A DNA stretch of 64,000 nucleotides from Neisseria mucosa (GTDB lineage Bacteria > Pseudomonadota > Gammaproteobacteria > Burkholderiales > Neisseriaceae), in the NCBI RefSeq assembly GCF_013267835.1, contig NZ_CP053939.1, positions 1,984,001-2,048,000 of the forward strand. Reading direction: 5' to 3'. Below, one piece after another: positions 19,023 through 28,335 of the stretch (the stretch's first letter is position 1; each line of letters begins with the position of its first letter). Position numbers and translations under genes: made by a program. A model generated the notes under the pieces. That model did no database searches and had not been told where the DNA came from. It saw only the letters and a program-made list of their open reading frames with translations.

Positions 19023-20735
19023 TTATGATTGGTCGATGGTTTTATCCAGTCCTTGGGTCAGACCGTTGATGTTGCCACCATTCAGTCCCAATTCTTTCAA
19101 GAGACCGTCAACCAACGGAGCTTGGCTGCGGTAGCGCAGGGCGCTGTTGACCATTTGGTCTGCAAGGCTGGCTTGTGTGGTTTGGCCGTCTGAAGCGCCT
19201 TCCGCGCCGTTTGCACCACCGGCAAAGCCACCCAGACCATTGACTTGCAAAATCTTGATGTCTTCGATTTTTTCCATTGGGCGGACGGATTCGCGGATGA
19301 TGTCGGGCAGGTGTTTCAAGAGGGCAAGGCGGACTTGCATTTCAACCTGCTCAACGCTCAGCACGTTAGCGGCTTCGTTGACGGCGCGGGTACCTTCGGC
19401 ATCAACTTTATATTGTTGCTCTTGCGCTTGCGCCAACAAGATTTTGGCATCGGCTTCACCTTTGGCTTGCAGGCGTTGTTTCTCGGCTTCGGCTTCGGCG
19501 GCGATACGCACGGCTTCAGCTCGGTCTTGTGCAGCCTGTTTTTCGGCTTCAGCGGCGACGGTGAGCGAAATCGCGTCTTTTTGTGCGGCTTCTTCGGCGG
19601 CAATCAATTCCACCGCTTTGGCACGCTCGGCGCGTTCGGTTTCGCGTACGGTAATCACGCTCTCTTCCTCGCGAACGGCGGCGGCGCGGGCTTTGTCGGC
19701 CTCTGCTTTGGCTTCGGATTCGGCACGCGATTTCTCGGCAACGGCGATGGCGCGGTCTTGCTCGGCCAACTCGATGGCTTTGCGGCGTTCAACCTCTGCC
19801 TGCTCGACGGCTTGGGCTTTGCGGATGTCTTCGTTTTTAATGTCGCGTTCGGCGGCAATGCGTTTCAAATCCACTTCGCGTTCTGCGGCAATTTTGGCTT
19901 CTTCCGCCTCGCGTTTTTTCTGAGATTCTTGTTCGGCAATGCTGGCCTCTTGTTCGGCGCGGCGCACGGCAATCTCACGCTCTTGTTCGAGTTTGGCGTA
20001 TTCTTCTTCGCGTGAGATTTTCAGGCGTTGCTGCTCGGCTTCGAGGTTTTTAGTTTTGATTGCCAAGTCAGTATCTTGTTCGATTTCGTTACGTTTTTTG
20101 CGGCGGCCTTCGATGGTTTCGGTCAGTTTGGTCAAACCTTCCGCGTCAAAGGCGTTTTGCGGGTTAAAGAACTCAAAGCTGGTTTGGTCGAGGCCGGTCA
20201 GGGAAACGGTTTCGAGTTCGAGACCGTTTTTGAACAAGTCTTCACTCACGACTTGTTGTACTTTCTGAACGAAATCAACACGTTTCTCATGCAGCTCTTC
20301 CATCGCCATTTCGGCGGCAACGGCGCGCAGGGCGTCAACGAATTTACCTTCGACGAGGTCTTTCAGTTCATCGGGGGACATGGTTTTCATACCCAGCGTT
20401 TGTGCGGCGGTCGCAATGCTCTCGGCGCTGGGTTTGACGCGGACGTAAAATTCAGCCATTACGTCAACGCGCATCCGGTCGCGGGTAATCAGCGCCTGCT
20501 GCGCCGCGCGGCGCACTTCAAGGCGCAGTGTATTCATGTTGACGGGGATGATTTCGTGTAGCACGGGCAGCACCATCGCGCCGCCGTTCATGATGACTTT
20601 TTCGCCACCGAAACCGGTACGGACAAATGAGACTTCTTTGCTGGCGCGGCGGTACAGACGGGTCAGGATGAGGCCGAGTACAATTAGCGCGACGAGTATG
20701 ACGCCGGCGATGGTGCCGATGGAGACCAAGTTCAT
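19023..20735 (-). CDS. flotillin family inner-membrane protein (YqiK-like)
   Basis: The 570-residue protein has one N-terminal membrane segment (about residues 6-27), then an SPFH/band-7 domain (VSFVRTGFGGEKVIMNGGAM, RDRMRVDVMAEFYVRV) to about residue 200. A very long Glu/Ala/Lys/Arg-rich coiled coil covers about 215-450, followed by a Gly-rich tail. Flotillins scaffold membrane microdomains and are linked to envelope stress. It is the last gene of a reverse-strand set that also encodes a YqiJ-like protein and PspA, the typical partners. The 212-base gap to yqiJ holds a single DUS. Confidence 0.9.
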   Translation of the reverse strand: MNLVSIGTIAGVILVALIVLGLILTRLYRRASKEVSFVRTGFGGEKVIMNGGAMVLPVLHEIIPVNMNTLRLEVRRAAQQALITRDRMRVDVMAEFYVRVKPSAESIATAAQTLGMKTMSPDELKDLVEGKFVDALRAVAAEMAMEELHEKRVDFVQKVQQVVSEDLFKNGLELETVSLTGLDQTSFEFFNPQNAFDAEGLTKLTETIEGRRKKRNEIEQDTDLAIKTKNLEAEQQRLKISREEEYAKLEQEREIAVRRAEQEASIAEQESQKKREAEEAKIAAEREVDLKRIAAERDIKNEDIRKAQAVEQAEVERRKAIELAEQDRAIAVAEKSRAESEAKAEADKARAAAVREEESVITVRETERAERAKAVELIAAEEAAQKDAISLTVAAEAEKQAAQDRAEAVRIAAEAEAEKQRLQAKGEADAKILLAQAQEQQYKVDAEGTRAVNEAANVLSVEQVEMQVRLALLKHLPDIIRESVRPMEKIEDIKILQVNGLGGFAGGANGAEGASDGQTTQASLADQMVNSALRYRSQAPLVDGLLKELGLNGGNINGLTQGLDKTIDQS

Positions 20736-20947
20736 GGTTTTTCCTTTCTTCTTGTTAATATGCCTTTGAGGGCGGTGGATTCAGAAGGCTTTGAGGGAAA
20801 GAGGCCGTCTGAAAGGGTTTAAAAATATGGGTTGAAATAATAGGGTGGTTGTTTTTCTAATTGTTATTTCAAATTTCCAGATGGTGGGGATAGGGCGGTA
20901 AAGTATCTATTTTTCCCGTATCGATGAATCAGCGGTTTCAGACGGCC

Positions 20948-21613
20948 TCAATCCACCAAGCTTCCGCTCGGATTTAAAATCGCCTTAAATGTATTTCCGT
21001 CCAACGACACCAGCAATACCGCATCGCCTTGTTTCAATACATCATCAGAGTCAGGCTCTACCATCACATAATGCTGTTGGCCGTAAGCATCTTTCACGCG
21101 CACCTGTGCCGCATTGCCTACCCGAGCTTCGCCCAACACCACTGTGCCGACGCGGCCGATTAAACTTTCCTGCGAAACGGCAGTGGTTTCATCTTTCGGC
21201 ATAATTTTGTACAAACCGCCAGCCGTTACGCGCACCAAGGGCAGGGAAAGAAACCAAACGATGACTGCTGCCAGCGTGCCATTCAGATAACTGCCGAATA
21301 CAGTGGCAAAGGCCGTCTGAAACAGATAACCCGTTAATCCGTATACGGCAAGAAACACCACCATCAACATCAATACCGGGATACGTCCGACATACAGCCA
21401 GCTCAGGAAACGCACGAATATGCCTGCATCCGCCACATCCAATCCGACCTCGGCGTGTGCAGTTTCGGTCAGGCTGTCGGGCAACAGGTTGTCCAACCAG
21501 TCGCTAATACCGCCTGCCAGCATGGAAATGATTTCAAACACACCGAGCAAAACCATCAGCGCAATGGCAATGCCGAAGATTTCAGTTTCGGGGGCGTTGA
21601 TTAAATTCCACAT
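20948..21613 (-). CDS. YqiJ-like membrane protein with OB-fold domain (DUF1449 family)
   Basis: A 221-residue inner-membrane protein. Hydrophobic segments lie at about residues 12-35, 73-95 and 105-135. The C-terminal ~75 residues look like the NfeD/OB-fold domain (SLIGRVGTVVLGEARVGNAAQV, then GDAVLLVSLDGNTFKAI). Proteins of this kind are nearly always encoded next to a flotillin, as here, and are thought to work with it; the reaction is unknown. The AGGAAAT stretch before the ATG is a reasonable ribosome site. Confidence 0.85.
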   Translation of the reverse strand: MWNLINAPETEIFGIAIALMVLLGVFEIISMLAGGISDWLDNLLPDSLTETAHAEVGLDVADAGIFVRFLSWLYVGRIPVLMLMVVFLAVYGLTGYLFQTAFATVFGSYLNGTLAAVIVWFLSLPLVRVTAGGLYKIMPKDETTAVSQESLIGRVGTVVLGEARVGNAAQVRVKDAYGQQHYVMVEPDSDDVLKQGDAVLLVSLDGNTFKAILNPSGSLVD

Positions 21614-21770
21614 ATTGCATTTCCTTATTCTTTTTAATTTTCAGACGGCATATATTTTATTTTAAAGTTAAGCCGATTGGATATGGATATTTTTATTAAT
21701 TTGTTATAACTGACAGGATTTTTCCCAATCCGGCATCTTTTTGTTATTGAGGTGTGTATGGTTTTCTTTT

Positions 21771-21807
21771 TTCAGACGGCCCTGTGAGGATAGGGACCGT
21801 CTGAAAC
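21771..21807 (-). terminator. imperfect DUS hairpin between pspA and yqiJ
   Basis: TTCAGACGGCC at 21771-21781 faces GGACCGTCTGAA at about 21794-21805. The second arm has ACCGTCTGAA instead of GCCGTCTGAA. It lies after the pspA stop and may only partly terminate transcription. Confidence 0.5.
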
Positions 21808-21827
21808 CGCGATTTCCTCAATATGGC

Positions 21828-22490
21828 TTATGATTTCGCCTTCAACGCCGCCAATCGTTCGGCAATGCGGTTGTTGCGGCTTAAGTCTTCCAGTTCTTTC
21901 AGCTTGGCCAACTGCGCCGCATCGGTGCTGCTGTGTACCGCGTTCTGACGACCCATCACTCGGTCGAAAGCGTTGCCGCTTTTTTCAGCATCACGGGCGA
22001 TACGGTTGAGGTCGCTGCCGCCTGAAGCTTTACCTGCGCCAGCGTTCTGCTGCGCCGCGCACCAGTCTTGCAACTGCTGCTGCATCTCGCGTTTTTTTGC
22101 CTGCAGGGCGGCGATAAAGCCTTCGAGCTCTTTTTCCTGCGCGGCGCAGTCGGCGATGGTGTTTTCCAAGATGGGCAGACGCGCTTCGATGTCCATCTGT
22201 TCGGCGATGCCCGCCTCGGCAAGGTCGTCGCGACCGGCATCCACGGCAGCTTGCAGGTTGGCATCGATGGCTTCGTGGCGGTTGCTCTCGTCCGCCATTT
22301 TCTTGGCGGCAAGGTGTTTCTGCGCCAACACTTTGCCCAACTCGGCGCGTACTTCGTCCACCGCCCGCTCGATTTCGCGGATGCTCTCGTTCATGACTGC
22401 TTCAGGTGCAAGGTTCTCCGCCGCATCAATCAGGGCATGAAAACCGCCGCTTACCAGACGGCCTACTCGGCGGGATAGGGTTTCGCTCAT
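21828..22490 (-). CDS. pspA: PspA/IM30 family membrane-stress protein
   Basis: A 220-residue, almost entirely alpha-helical protein of the PspA/IM30 (ESCRT-III-like) family, which binds and protects the inner membrane under stress. It opens with the family pattern RRVGRLVSGGFHALIDAAE, followed by PEAVMNESIREIERAVDEVR and then long Glu/Lys/Ala coiled coils. The start at 22490 (MSETLSRR) has AAAGGAAA upstream; the frame is open 12 codons further. No pspBC or pspF gene is nearby, so the usual PspF control is not evident. Confidence 0.88.
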   Translation of the reverse strand: MSETLSRRVGRLVSGGFHALIDAAENLAPEAVMNESIREIERAVDEVRAELGKVLAQKHLAAKKMADESNRHEAIDANLQAAVDAGRDDLAEAGIAEQMDIEARLPILENTIADCAAQEKELEGFIAALQAKKREMQQQLQDWCAAQQNAGAGKASGGSDLNRIARDAEKSGNAFDRVMGRQNAVHSSTDAAQLAKLKELEDLSRNNRIAERLAALKAKS

Positions 22491-22543
22491 TTGGATTTTC
22501 CTTTCACTAAAATGTGTTTGTTTCATTTGGTATGGAGGCAGTC

Positions 22544-23044
22544 TTAAACTTCATTTGCCTGCTGCACAATCTTTGCCAGTTTCAAAGTATTTTCAAGCTG
22601 TTGCAGCACGGTGTCGTCATATGCCGCGCCTTTGCCGGTTACGGCGAGCTGCAAGATGCTGTCGGTCAGGCGGACGATGCGCCACATCAGTTCGCGTTCG
22701 TATTTTTTCAAATCGTCGAGATCGGCTTCTTCGGGCAGGTCGGCGGCGAGTGTTGCGCCTAAGTCGGGCAATTGTTCAAACAACCTCGCCACGATATGCG
22801 AATGCACTCCGGCCTGTTTTTCAGCGTGCAAGATTTCGTGTTTCGCCGCTTGGAAAAATTGCTCCTGCGCCGTCAGTGCGGAGCCGTAATCGCGCGTTTG
22901 CGTATGCGACAAGCGCGCCAGTTTGAGCAGTTCGCGGATTTTTTCAGACGGCGTATTCGCACCTTCGATTTTAAGTTCGGCAATAAAATCAGCATCTTCC
23001 TGAGTGATGCGCACGCTGATTGGGATACGGTTCGTTGCATTCAT
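22544..23044 (-). CDS. ribbon-helix-helix-like hypothetical protein
   Basis: The 166-residue protein (start ATG at 23044; another in frame at 23080) begins with PISVRITQEDADFIAELKI...TPSEKIRELLKLARL. This strand-helix-helix pattern resembles ribbon-helix-helix regulators. The remainder is helical and acidic. It is the first gene of the set with pspA, yqiJ and yqiK, so a regulatory or adaptor role in that membrane module is plausible but unproven. I do not recognise a named family. Confidence 0.7.
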   Translation of the reverse strand: MNATNRIPISVRITQEDADFIAELKIEGANTPSEKIRELLKLARLSHTQTRDYGSALTAQEQFFQAAKHEILHAEKQAGVHSHIVARLFEQLPDLGATLAADLPEEADLDDLKKYERELMWRIVRLTDSILQLAVTGKGAAYDDTVLQQLENTLKLAKIVQQANEV

Positions 23045-23138
23045 ATTCGTTTGTTTTGGTTTGTATTCATTTGAATACAAATATACAAGATGGGATTCTG
23101 AGGCGCAATACCTGAAACCGTATATTTATGTAAACATC

Positions 23139-23177
23139 AGGCCGTCTGAAACCTGATTTTCGGTTTTCAGACGGCCT
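23139..23177. terminator. DUS-pair hairpin between divergent units
   Basis: AGGCCGTCTGAAA at 23139-23151 pairs with 23165-23177. It sits between the leader of the ribbon-helix-helix gene (-) and polA (+), so it is not behind either gene; the role here may be uptake only. Confidence 0.6.
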
Positions 23178-23184
23178 TTTCCTT

Positions 23185-23190
23185 TATAAT
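23185..23190 (+). promoter_or_regulatory. -10 element of the polA promoter
   Basis: A consensus TATAAT lies 36 bases before the polA start. No clear -35 is seen; its expected position falls inside the DUS hairpin. Confidence 0.4.
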
Positions 23191-23225
23191 CCGTACATTA
23201 TTTTCATACACACAGCAGGTTCTCC

Positions 23226-26018
23226 ATGTCCAACAAACCCACACTCCTTCTCGTTGACGGCTCTTCTTATCTTTACCGCGCCTATCATGCTATGGGGCAG
23301 AATTTGTCTGCGCCCAACGGTGCACCGACGGGGGCGATGTATGGCGTGTTGAACATGCTGCGCCGTCTGCGTGCGGATTATGTGCACGACTATTGCGCGG
23401 TGGTGTTTGATGCGAAGGGCAAGAATTTCCGCCACGAGATGTTCCCCGACTATAAGGCGACGCGTCCGCCAATGCCGGACGATTTGCGCCCGCAGGCGGA
23501 AGCCTTGCCGGATTTGGTGCGGCTGATGGGCTGGCCGGTATTGGTGATTCCGCAGGTGGAAGCGGACGACGTTATCGGTACTTTGGCTAAGATGGCTGGC
23601 GAAGCGGGTTGGAACGTGGTGGTGTCCACCGGCGATAAGGACATGGCGCAGTTGGTGAACGAGCGCGTGACGCTGGTGAACACGATGAGCGGCGAAACGC
23701 TGGATATTGAAGGCGTGAAGGAAAAATTCGGCGTGCGCCCCGACCAAATCCGCGATTATCTTGCTCTGATGGGCGACAAGGTGGACAACGTGCCGGGCGT
23801 GGAAAAATGCGGCCCGAAAACTGCGGTGAAGTGGCTGGAAGCCTATGGCTCGCTGGCCGGTGTGATGGAACACGCTGGCGAAGTCAAGGGTAAGGTCGGC
23901 GAAAACCTGCAAGCCGCGCTGCCCCAACTGCCGCTGTCGTATGACTTGGTAACGATTAAAACCGATGTGGACTTGCACACCGAGCTTTCAGACGGCCTCG
24001 AAAGCCTGCGCCGTACTACACCTAAATGGGCGCAGCTGGTTGTCGATTTCAAACGCTGGGGTTTCCGCACTTGGTTGAAAGAGGCGGAAAGCCGTATGCA
24101 CGAAGCGCAAAACACGGATTTGTTCGGCAGCGAGCATATTGGCGAACAGGCCGCATTGGCGATGGAAACACAGCCTGAAAAACAACCCGAACTCGCCCCA
24201 GCCCCTGAAAAGCTGGATTATCAAGCCATTACCACAGAAGCGCAGTTTGCCGCTTTGTTGGACAAAATGTCGCAGGCGGACACAATCGGCATCGATACGG
24301 AAACCACGTCATTAGACGCGATGAACGCCGCGCTGGTCGGCATCAGCATCGCGTTCCAAGCAGGCGAAGCGGTTTACATCCCCGTAGGGCACAGCCTGAC
24401 CGCCGCTCCCGAACAGCTTGATTTGCAAGACGTATTAGGCCGTCTGAAACCGCATTTGGAAAACCCCGCCCTGAAAAAAATCGGGCAAAACCTCAAATAC
24501 GATCAACACGTTTTCGCCAACTACGACATCGCCTTGAACGGCATTGCCGGCGATTCCATGCTTGCTTCCTACATCATTGAGAGCCATCTCGGACACGGTT
24601 TGGACGAATTGTCCGAACGCTGGCTCGGCTTGGAAACCATTACCTACGAATCGCTGTGCGGCAAAGGCGCAAAGCAAATCAGTTTTGCCGACGTCGCCAT
24701 CGGGCAGGCGACCGAATACGCCGCCCAAGACGCAGATTTCGCCCTGCGCCTCGAAGCGCACCTGCGCGCGCAAATGGACGCCAAACAGCTTGAAATGTAT
24801 GAAAAAATGGAGCTGCCCGTTGCGCAGGTATTGTTTGAAATGGAACGCAACGGCGTACAAATCGACCGCGCCGAACTCGCCCGCCAAAGCGCAGAACTCG
24901 GCGCCGAGCTGATGAAGCTCGAACAAGAAGCCTACGCTGCCGCAGGCCAGCCGTTTAACCTCAACTCTCCGAAACAGCTTCAAGAAATCCTGGTCGACAA
25001 AATGGGCATCCCCACCAAAGGCCTGAAAAAAACCGCCAAAGGCGGCATTTCCACCAACGAAGCCGTGCTCGAACAGCTCGCGCCCGACTACCCCCTGCCC
25101 AAAATCATCCTGCAAAACCGCAGCCTGGCAAAACTCAAATCCACCTACACCGACAAACTGCCCGAAATGATTTCCCCCAAAGACGGCCGTGTGCATACCA
25201 CCTACGCCCAAGCCGTCGCCATCACCGGCCGCCTCGCCAGCAACAACCCCAACCTGCAAAACATCCCCATCCGCACCGCCGAAGGCCGCCGCGTGCGCCG
25301 CGCCTTTACCGCACCGCAAGGCAGCATCATCGTTTCCGCCGACTATTCCCAAATCGAGCTGCGCATCATGGCGCACCTCTCCGGCGACAAAACCCTCATC
25401 GCCGCGTTCCAAAACGGCGAAGACGTACACCGCCGCACCGCCGCCGAAGTATTCGGCATCGCCCCCGAAAACGTCTCGTCCGAACAGCGCCGCTACGCCA
25501 AAACCATCAACTTCGGCCTCATTTACGGCATGGGTCAATACGGCCTCGCCAAATCATTGGGCATCGACAACATCTCCGCTAAAAACTTTATCGACCGCTA
25601 CTTCGCCCGCTATCCCGGCATCGCAGAATACATGCAGCGCACCAAAGAACAAGCCGCCGCGCAAGGCTTCGTCGAAACCCTGTTCGGCCGCCGCCTCTAC
25701 CTGCCCGACATCCGCAACAAAAACGCCAACGCCCGTGCCGGAGCCGAACGCGCCGCCATCAACGCCCCCATGCAGGGCACCGCATCCGACCTCATCAAAC
25801 GCGCCATGATAGACGTATCCCGTTGGCTTTCATACGATCTGAAAAGCAAACTGATTATGCAGGTGCATGACGAACTGGTGTTGGAAGTACCCGAAGCCGA
25901 ACTGGATTTAGTGAAAGAAAAACTACCGCAGATTATGGCGAAAGTGGATGAAGGAATGTTGAACGTGCCGCTGGTGGCTGAGGTTGGTGTGGGTATGAAT
26001 TGGGAAGAGGCGCATTGA
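23226..26018 (+). CDS. polA: DNA polymerase I
   Basis: This is the repair and Okazaki-fragment polymerase, with 930 residues. The N-terminal 5' nuclease (YRAYHAMG, FDAKGKNFRHEMFPDYKATR, STGDKDMAQLV) covers about residues 1-300. The middle 3'-5' exonuclease keeps the acidic motif IGIDTETTSLD near residue 355. The C-terminal polymerase has motif A DYSQIELRIMAHLSGD, motif B RRYAKTINFGLIYGMG and motif C MQVHDELVLEVPE. Codon use shifts sharply along the gene: from about 24600 to 25830 codons are almost all C-ending, then revert for the last 190 bases. The stop is followed at once by the AT-rich PARIS-like pair with no terminator between. Confidence 0.97.
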   Translation: MSNKPTLLLVDGSSYLYRAYHAMGQNLSAPNGAPTGAMYGVLNMLRRLRADYVHDYCAVVFDAKGKNFRHEMFPDYKATRPPMPDDLRPQAEALPDLVRLMGWPVLVIPQVEADDVIGTLAKMAGEAGWNVVVSTGDKDMAQLVNERVTLVNTMSGETLDIEGVKEKFGVRPDQIRDYLALMGDKVDNVPGVEKCGPKTAVKWLEAYGSLAGVMEHAGEVKGKVGENLQAALPQLPLSYDLVTIKTDVDLHTELSDGLESLRRTTPKWAQLVVDFKRWGFRTWLKEAESRMHEAQNTDLFGSEHIGEQAALAMETQPEKQPELAPAPEKLDYQAITTEAQFAALLDKMSQADTIGIDTETTSLDAMNAALVGISIAFQAGEAVYIPVGHSLTAAPEQLDLQDVLGRLKPHLENPALKKIGQNLKYDQHVFANYDIALNGIAGDSMLASYIIESHLGHGLDELSERWLGLETITYESLCGKGAKQISFADVAIGQATEYAAQDADFALRLEAHLRAQMDAKQLEMYEKMELPVAQVLFEMERNGVQIDRAELARQSAELGAELMKLEQEAYAAAGQPFNLNSPKQLQEILVDKMGIPTKGLKKTAKGGISTNEAVLEQLAPDYPLPKIILQNRSLAKLKSTYTDKLPEMISPKDGRVHTTYAQAVAITGRLASNNPNLQNIPIRTAEGRRVRRAFTAPQGSIIVSADYSQIELRIMAHLSGDKTLIAAFQNGEDVHRRTAAEVFGIAPENVSSEQRRYAKTINFGLIYGMGQYGLAKSLGIDNISAKNFIDRYFARYPGIAEYMQRTKEQAAAQGFVETLFGRRLYLPDIRNKNANARAGAERAAINAPMQGTASDLIKRAMIDVSRWLSYDLKSKLIMQVHDELVLEVPEAELDLVKEKLPQIMAKVDEGMLNVPLVAEVGVGMNWEEAH

Positions 26019-26064
26019 GTTAGTAACACCAATTATTTATTTTGAACTTAAGGAAATATTTATT

Positions 26065-27405
26065 ATGTCGAATAAAATCACTCGTATTGAAATCAAAAAA
26101 TTATTTGGTATGTTCAATTATAATATAGATTTAACCAGTAAAGAAAATTTTATTAAGATTATTACTGCTCCTAATGGTTATGGAAAATCTACGATTTTAA
26201 AAATTATTGAAGCATTTGCTCAAAATAATCTTTTATTTTTCATACATACTGATTTTCAAGAAATTAGATTTTTCATATCCAATCAAAATAAACCTATTAC
26301 TTTTCGAAAAATAAAAAGTAATTACTATATTGATGAAATAAATATAACTTTCTTACATAATAAATTATTGTTAGATAGTAATTTTTTTGATGCTATCGCT
26401 AATTTAGAAAATTTTTTGCCAATATACAGGATTGGAGAAAATCAATGGAAATCTTTTGACTCAGAAGATATTATTTTGACCTTTCCAGAAATACTTAGAA
26501 AGTTTAAGAACCACACTTCTATATTTGAGTTAACTAGAAATTTTGAATGGCTGATAGAGATTACTCAACAAATCCAAGTATTATACATATCGACGAATAG
26601 ATTAATTAATTTTAGCCATATGCAAAATTATGGAGAAGTATCTGATTATGAGAAAAATAGCCTTACAATATTTGGTTTACAAAATAGTATACAGGAATTA
26701 ATACAACAATCCCTAAGAATACAATTTACTGAAAATCGAAAAAGAGAAGCTTCCTTTCCAGAAAGATTATTGAAGCAATTAGATAAGTCTAATACATCAA
26801 ACAGAACAACAAAAATTTTTTCATTATTAACAAAAATTAGTAAGTACGAAGAAAACTTTCAAGATTTAGGGATATTGTCAAATGTAGCATTAAATCCTAA
26901 TTCAATTCAGTCTCTCATTTCTCATATCAAAGATAATACAGGAGAAAAAGTTTTAGAGGTTTATTTGACTGATATTGTGGAACGTCTTGCAAAATTAGAG
27001 CCTTTAGCAAAAAAAATCTCCCTTTTTACCCAAAATCTAAATACCTTACTTTCTTTTAAATATATAAAAGTTTCTCCTGAAATAGGGTTTGAAATATATC
27101 CTATTTTTAAGCAAAAATATATTAAAAACATCTCATTAGATGAGCTATCTTCTGGTGAGCAGCATTTAATATTATTGATAGGTAAATTAATTTTTAATAT
27201 TGATTCTGATACGCTAGTTTTAATTGATGAGCCAGAAATTTCTTTACATCCTGCATGGCAAGAAGAATTTGTAAATATTTTGATAAAAATACAAGAAATT
27301 AATAGCTTTTCTGTGGTAATCGCTACACATGCCCCTGCATTGATTAATGGAAATTGGGATAATGTTCTAGAATTATCTGAGCAATATTGGGGATTATTGA
27401 AATGA
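26065..27405 (+). CDS. ABC-type ATPase of a PARIS-like defence pair (AriA-like)
   Basis: A 446-residue soluble ATPase of the AAA_15/AAA_21 (SMC/OLD-like) type. Walker A is APNGYGKST (35-43), the ABC signature is LSSGE (361-365), Walker B is LVLIDEPE (384-391), and the switch histidine is in VIATHAP (His422). Ribosome site: AAGGAA upstream of the ATG. Base composition is strikingly AT-rich compared with polA, a sign of transfer. The partner gene overlaps the stop by four bases (ATGA). In PARIS, AriA senses phage anti-restriction proteins and releases AriB. The match of order, sizes and motifs supports AriA; other ATPase-DUF4435 pairs exist, so the name stays provisional. Confidence 0.8.
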   Translation: MSNKITRIEIKKLFGMFNYNIDLTSKENFIKIITAPNGYGKSTILKIIEAFAQNNLLFFIHTDFQEIRFFISNQNKPITFRKIKSNYYIDEINITFLHNKLLLDSNFFDAIANLENFLPIYRIGENQWKSFDSEDIILTFPEILRKFKNHTSIFELTRNFEWLIEITQQIQVLYISTNRLINFSHMQNYGEVSDYEKNSLTIFGLQNSIQELIQQSLRIQFTENRKREASFPERLLKQLDKSNTSNRTTKIFSLLTKISKYEENFQDLGILSNVALNPNSIQSLISHIKDNTGEKVLEVYLTDIVERLAKLEPLAKKISLFTQNLNTLLSFKYIKVSPEIGFEIYPIFKQKYIKNISLDELSSGEQHLILLIGKLIFNIDSDTLVLIDEPEISLHPAWQEEFVNILIKIQEINSFSVVIATHAPALINGNWDNVLELSEQYWGLLK

Positions 27406-28325
27406 TTAAACCACATAAATCATTAAAGGATGTTGCCCAATCACCTACATATATAATTGATGAGGCAAAATTAATTTTTAATTCATATAAAAAAATAACA
27501 TTGGTTGTAGAGGGAGAAACAGATAGAGATTTATTAGTTCCTTTCTTTATAGGGAAGCCAATTAGATTTACGGAGTCGAAAGGTAAAGACAAAAGTTTAA
27601 ATATGCTGGATCTCCTAAACCAAAAATCGGAAGTAGAAAAGCGTGGAATTTATTTCTTGATAGACGTGGATTATGATTATTTATGTAGCAGAATAAAAGA
27701 AGATTCCAATTTAATTTATTCTTTTTATTGTACTGATACTAAAACATTTTTCTTTAATGACATAGAAACATTTTTAGTTAACTCACAAGCATTAACTAAG
27801 TTGCTTGTGAATTTACACCCTAAGGATAATGTCGATATTAACGATTGTCTTAGACTTCTCCTTCCTAAACTAGAAAATTTTTCTAGGGAAGTAGGAGCTA
27901 TTCGGGCAGCGAATGAAATGTTGGCTGATAAAAGAACGATCTTAGACGGAGTGGATTTATTTGAATTTATTTCGTTCAATAATTCTAATCTGTCTAACTG
28001 GAACATGTCTTTTGATATAGAAAATCTCAGGGAGAGGTTATCTTCATGTTCCCCTAGAAAAAGTGATATAGATGATTTATTTGAAAAAGCATATGAGCTA
28101 AAGCAAACTGAACCTAAATGGAGACTAAGTCGTGGACATGATGTTACAGAAATTTTAAAAGATTTCTTTTTGCACCATACAAAAAAGTACCTTTTAAAGG
28201 AAGATAGATCTGGTAAAAAATATGCTTCTGATATAGAAGTTCTTTTGAGAATCGCTGCCGAACAAGAAGAGTTTCTCAAAACAAATGTAGGAACTAAGAT
28301 TTTACAATTATTACATAACGTATAG
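27402..28325 (+). CDS. DUF4435/TOPRIM-like protein of a PARIS-like defence pair (AriB-like)
   Basis: A 307-residue protein with TOPRIM-type acidic residues. The conserved glutamate is Glu37 in LVVEGETDRDLL, and the aspartate cluster is Asp88/Asp90/Asp92 in YFLIDVDYDYL. A GHD motif at 245-247 (RLSRGHDVTEIL) is typical of DUF4435. The start ATG overlaps the ATPase stop, so translation is coupled. AriB of PARIS is a DUF4435 TOPRIM nuclease that cleaves host tRNA when triggered, causing growth arrest; this role is inferred from family and context. The gene is very AT-rich, like its partner, and a palindrome-rich stretch follows its stop. Confidence 0.8.
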   Translation: MIKPHKSLKDVAQSPTYIIDEAKLIFNSYKKITLVVEGETDRDLLVPFFIGKPIRFTESKGKDKSLNMLDLLNQKSEVEKRGIYFLIDVDYDYLCSRIKEDSNLIYSFYCTDTKTFFFNDIETFLVNSQALTKLLVNLHPKDNVDINDCLRLLLPKLENFSREVGAIRAANEMLADKRTILDGVDLFEFISFNNSNLSNWNMSFDIENLRERLSSCSPRKSDIDDLFEKAYELKQTEPKWRLSRGHDVTEILKDFFLHHTKKYLLKEDRSGKKYASDIEVLLRIAAEQEEFLKTNVGTKILQLLHNV

Positions 28326-28335
28326 TCCGCCGTAG

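Noticed and set aside
24435..25538. 367-residue reverse frame and a 206-residue forward frame (25189-25809) within polA
   Set aside because: Both arise from the strongly C-ending codons of this part of polA, which remove stops in other frames.
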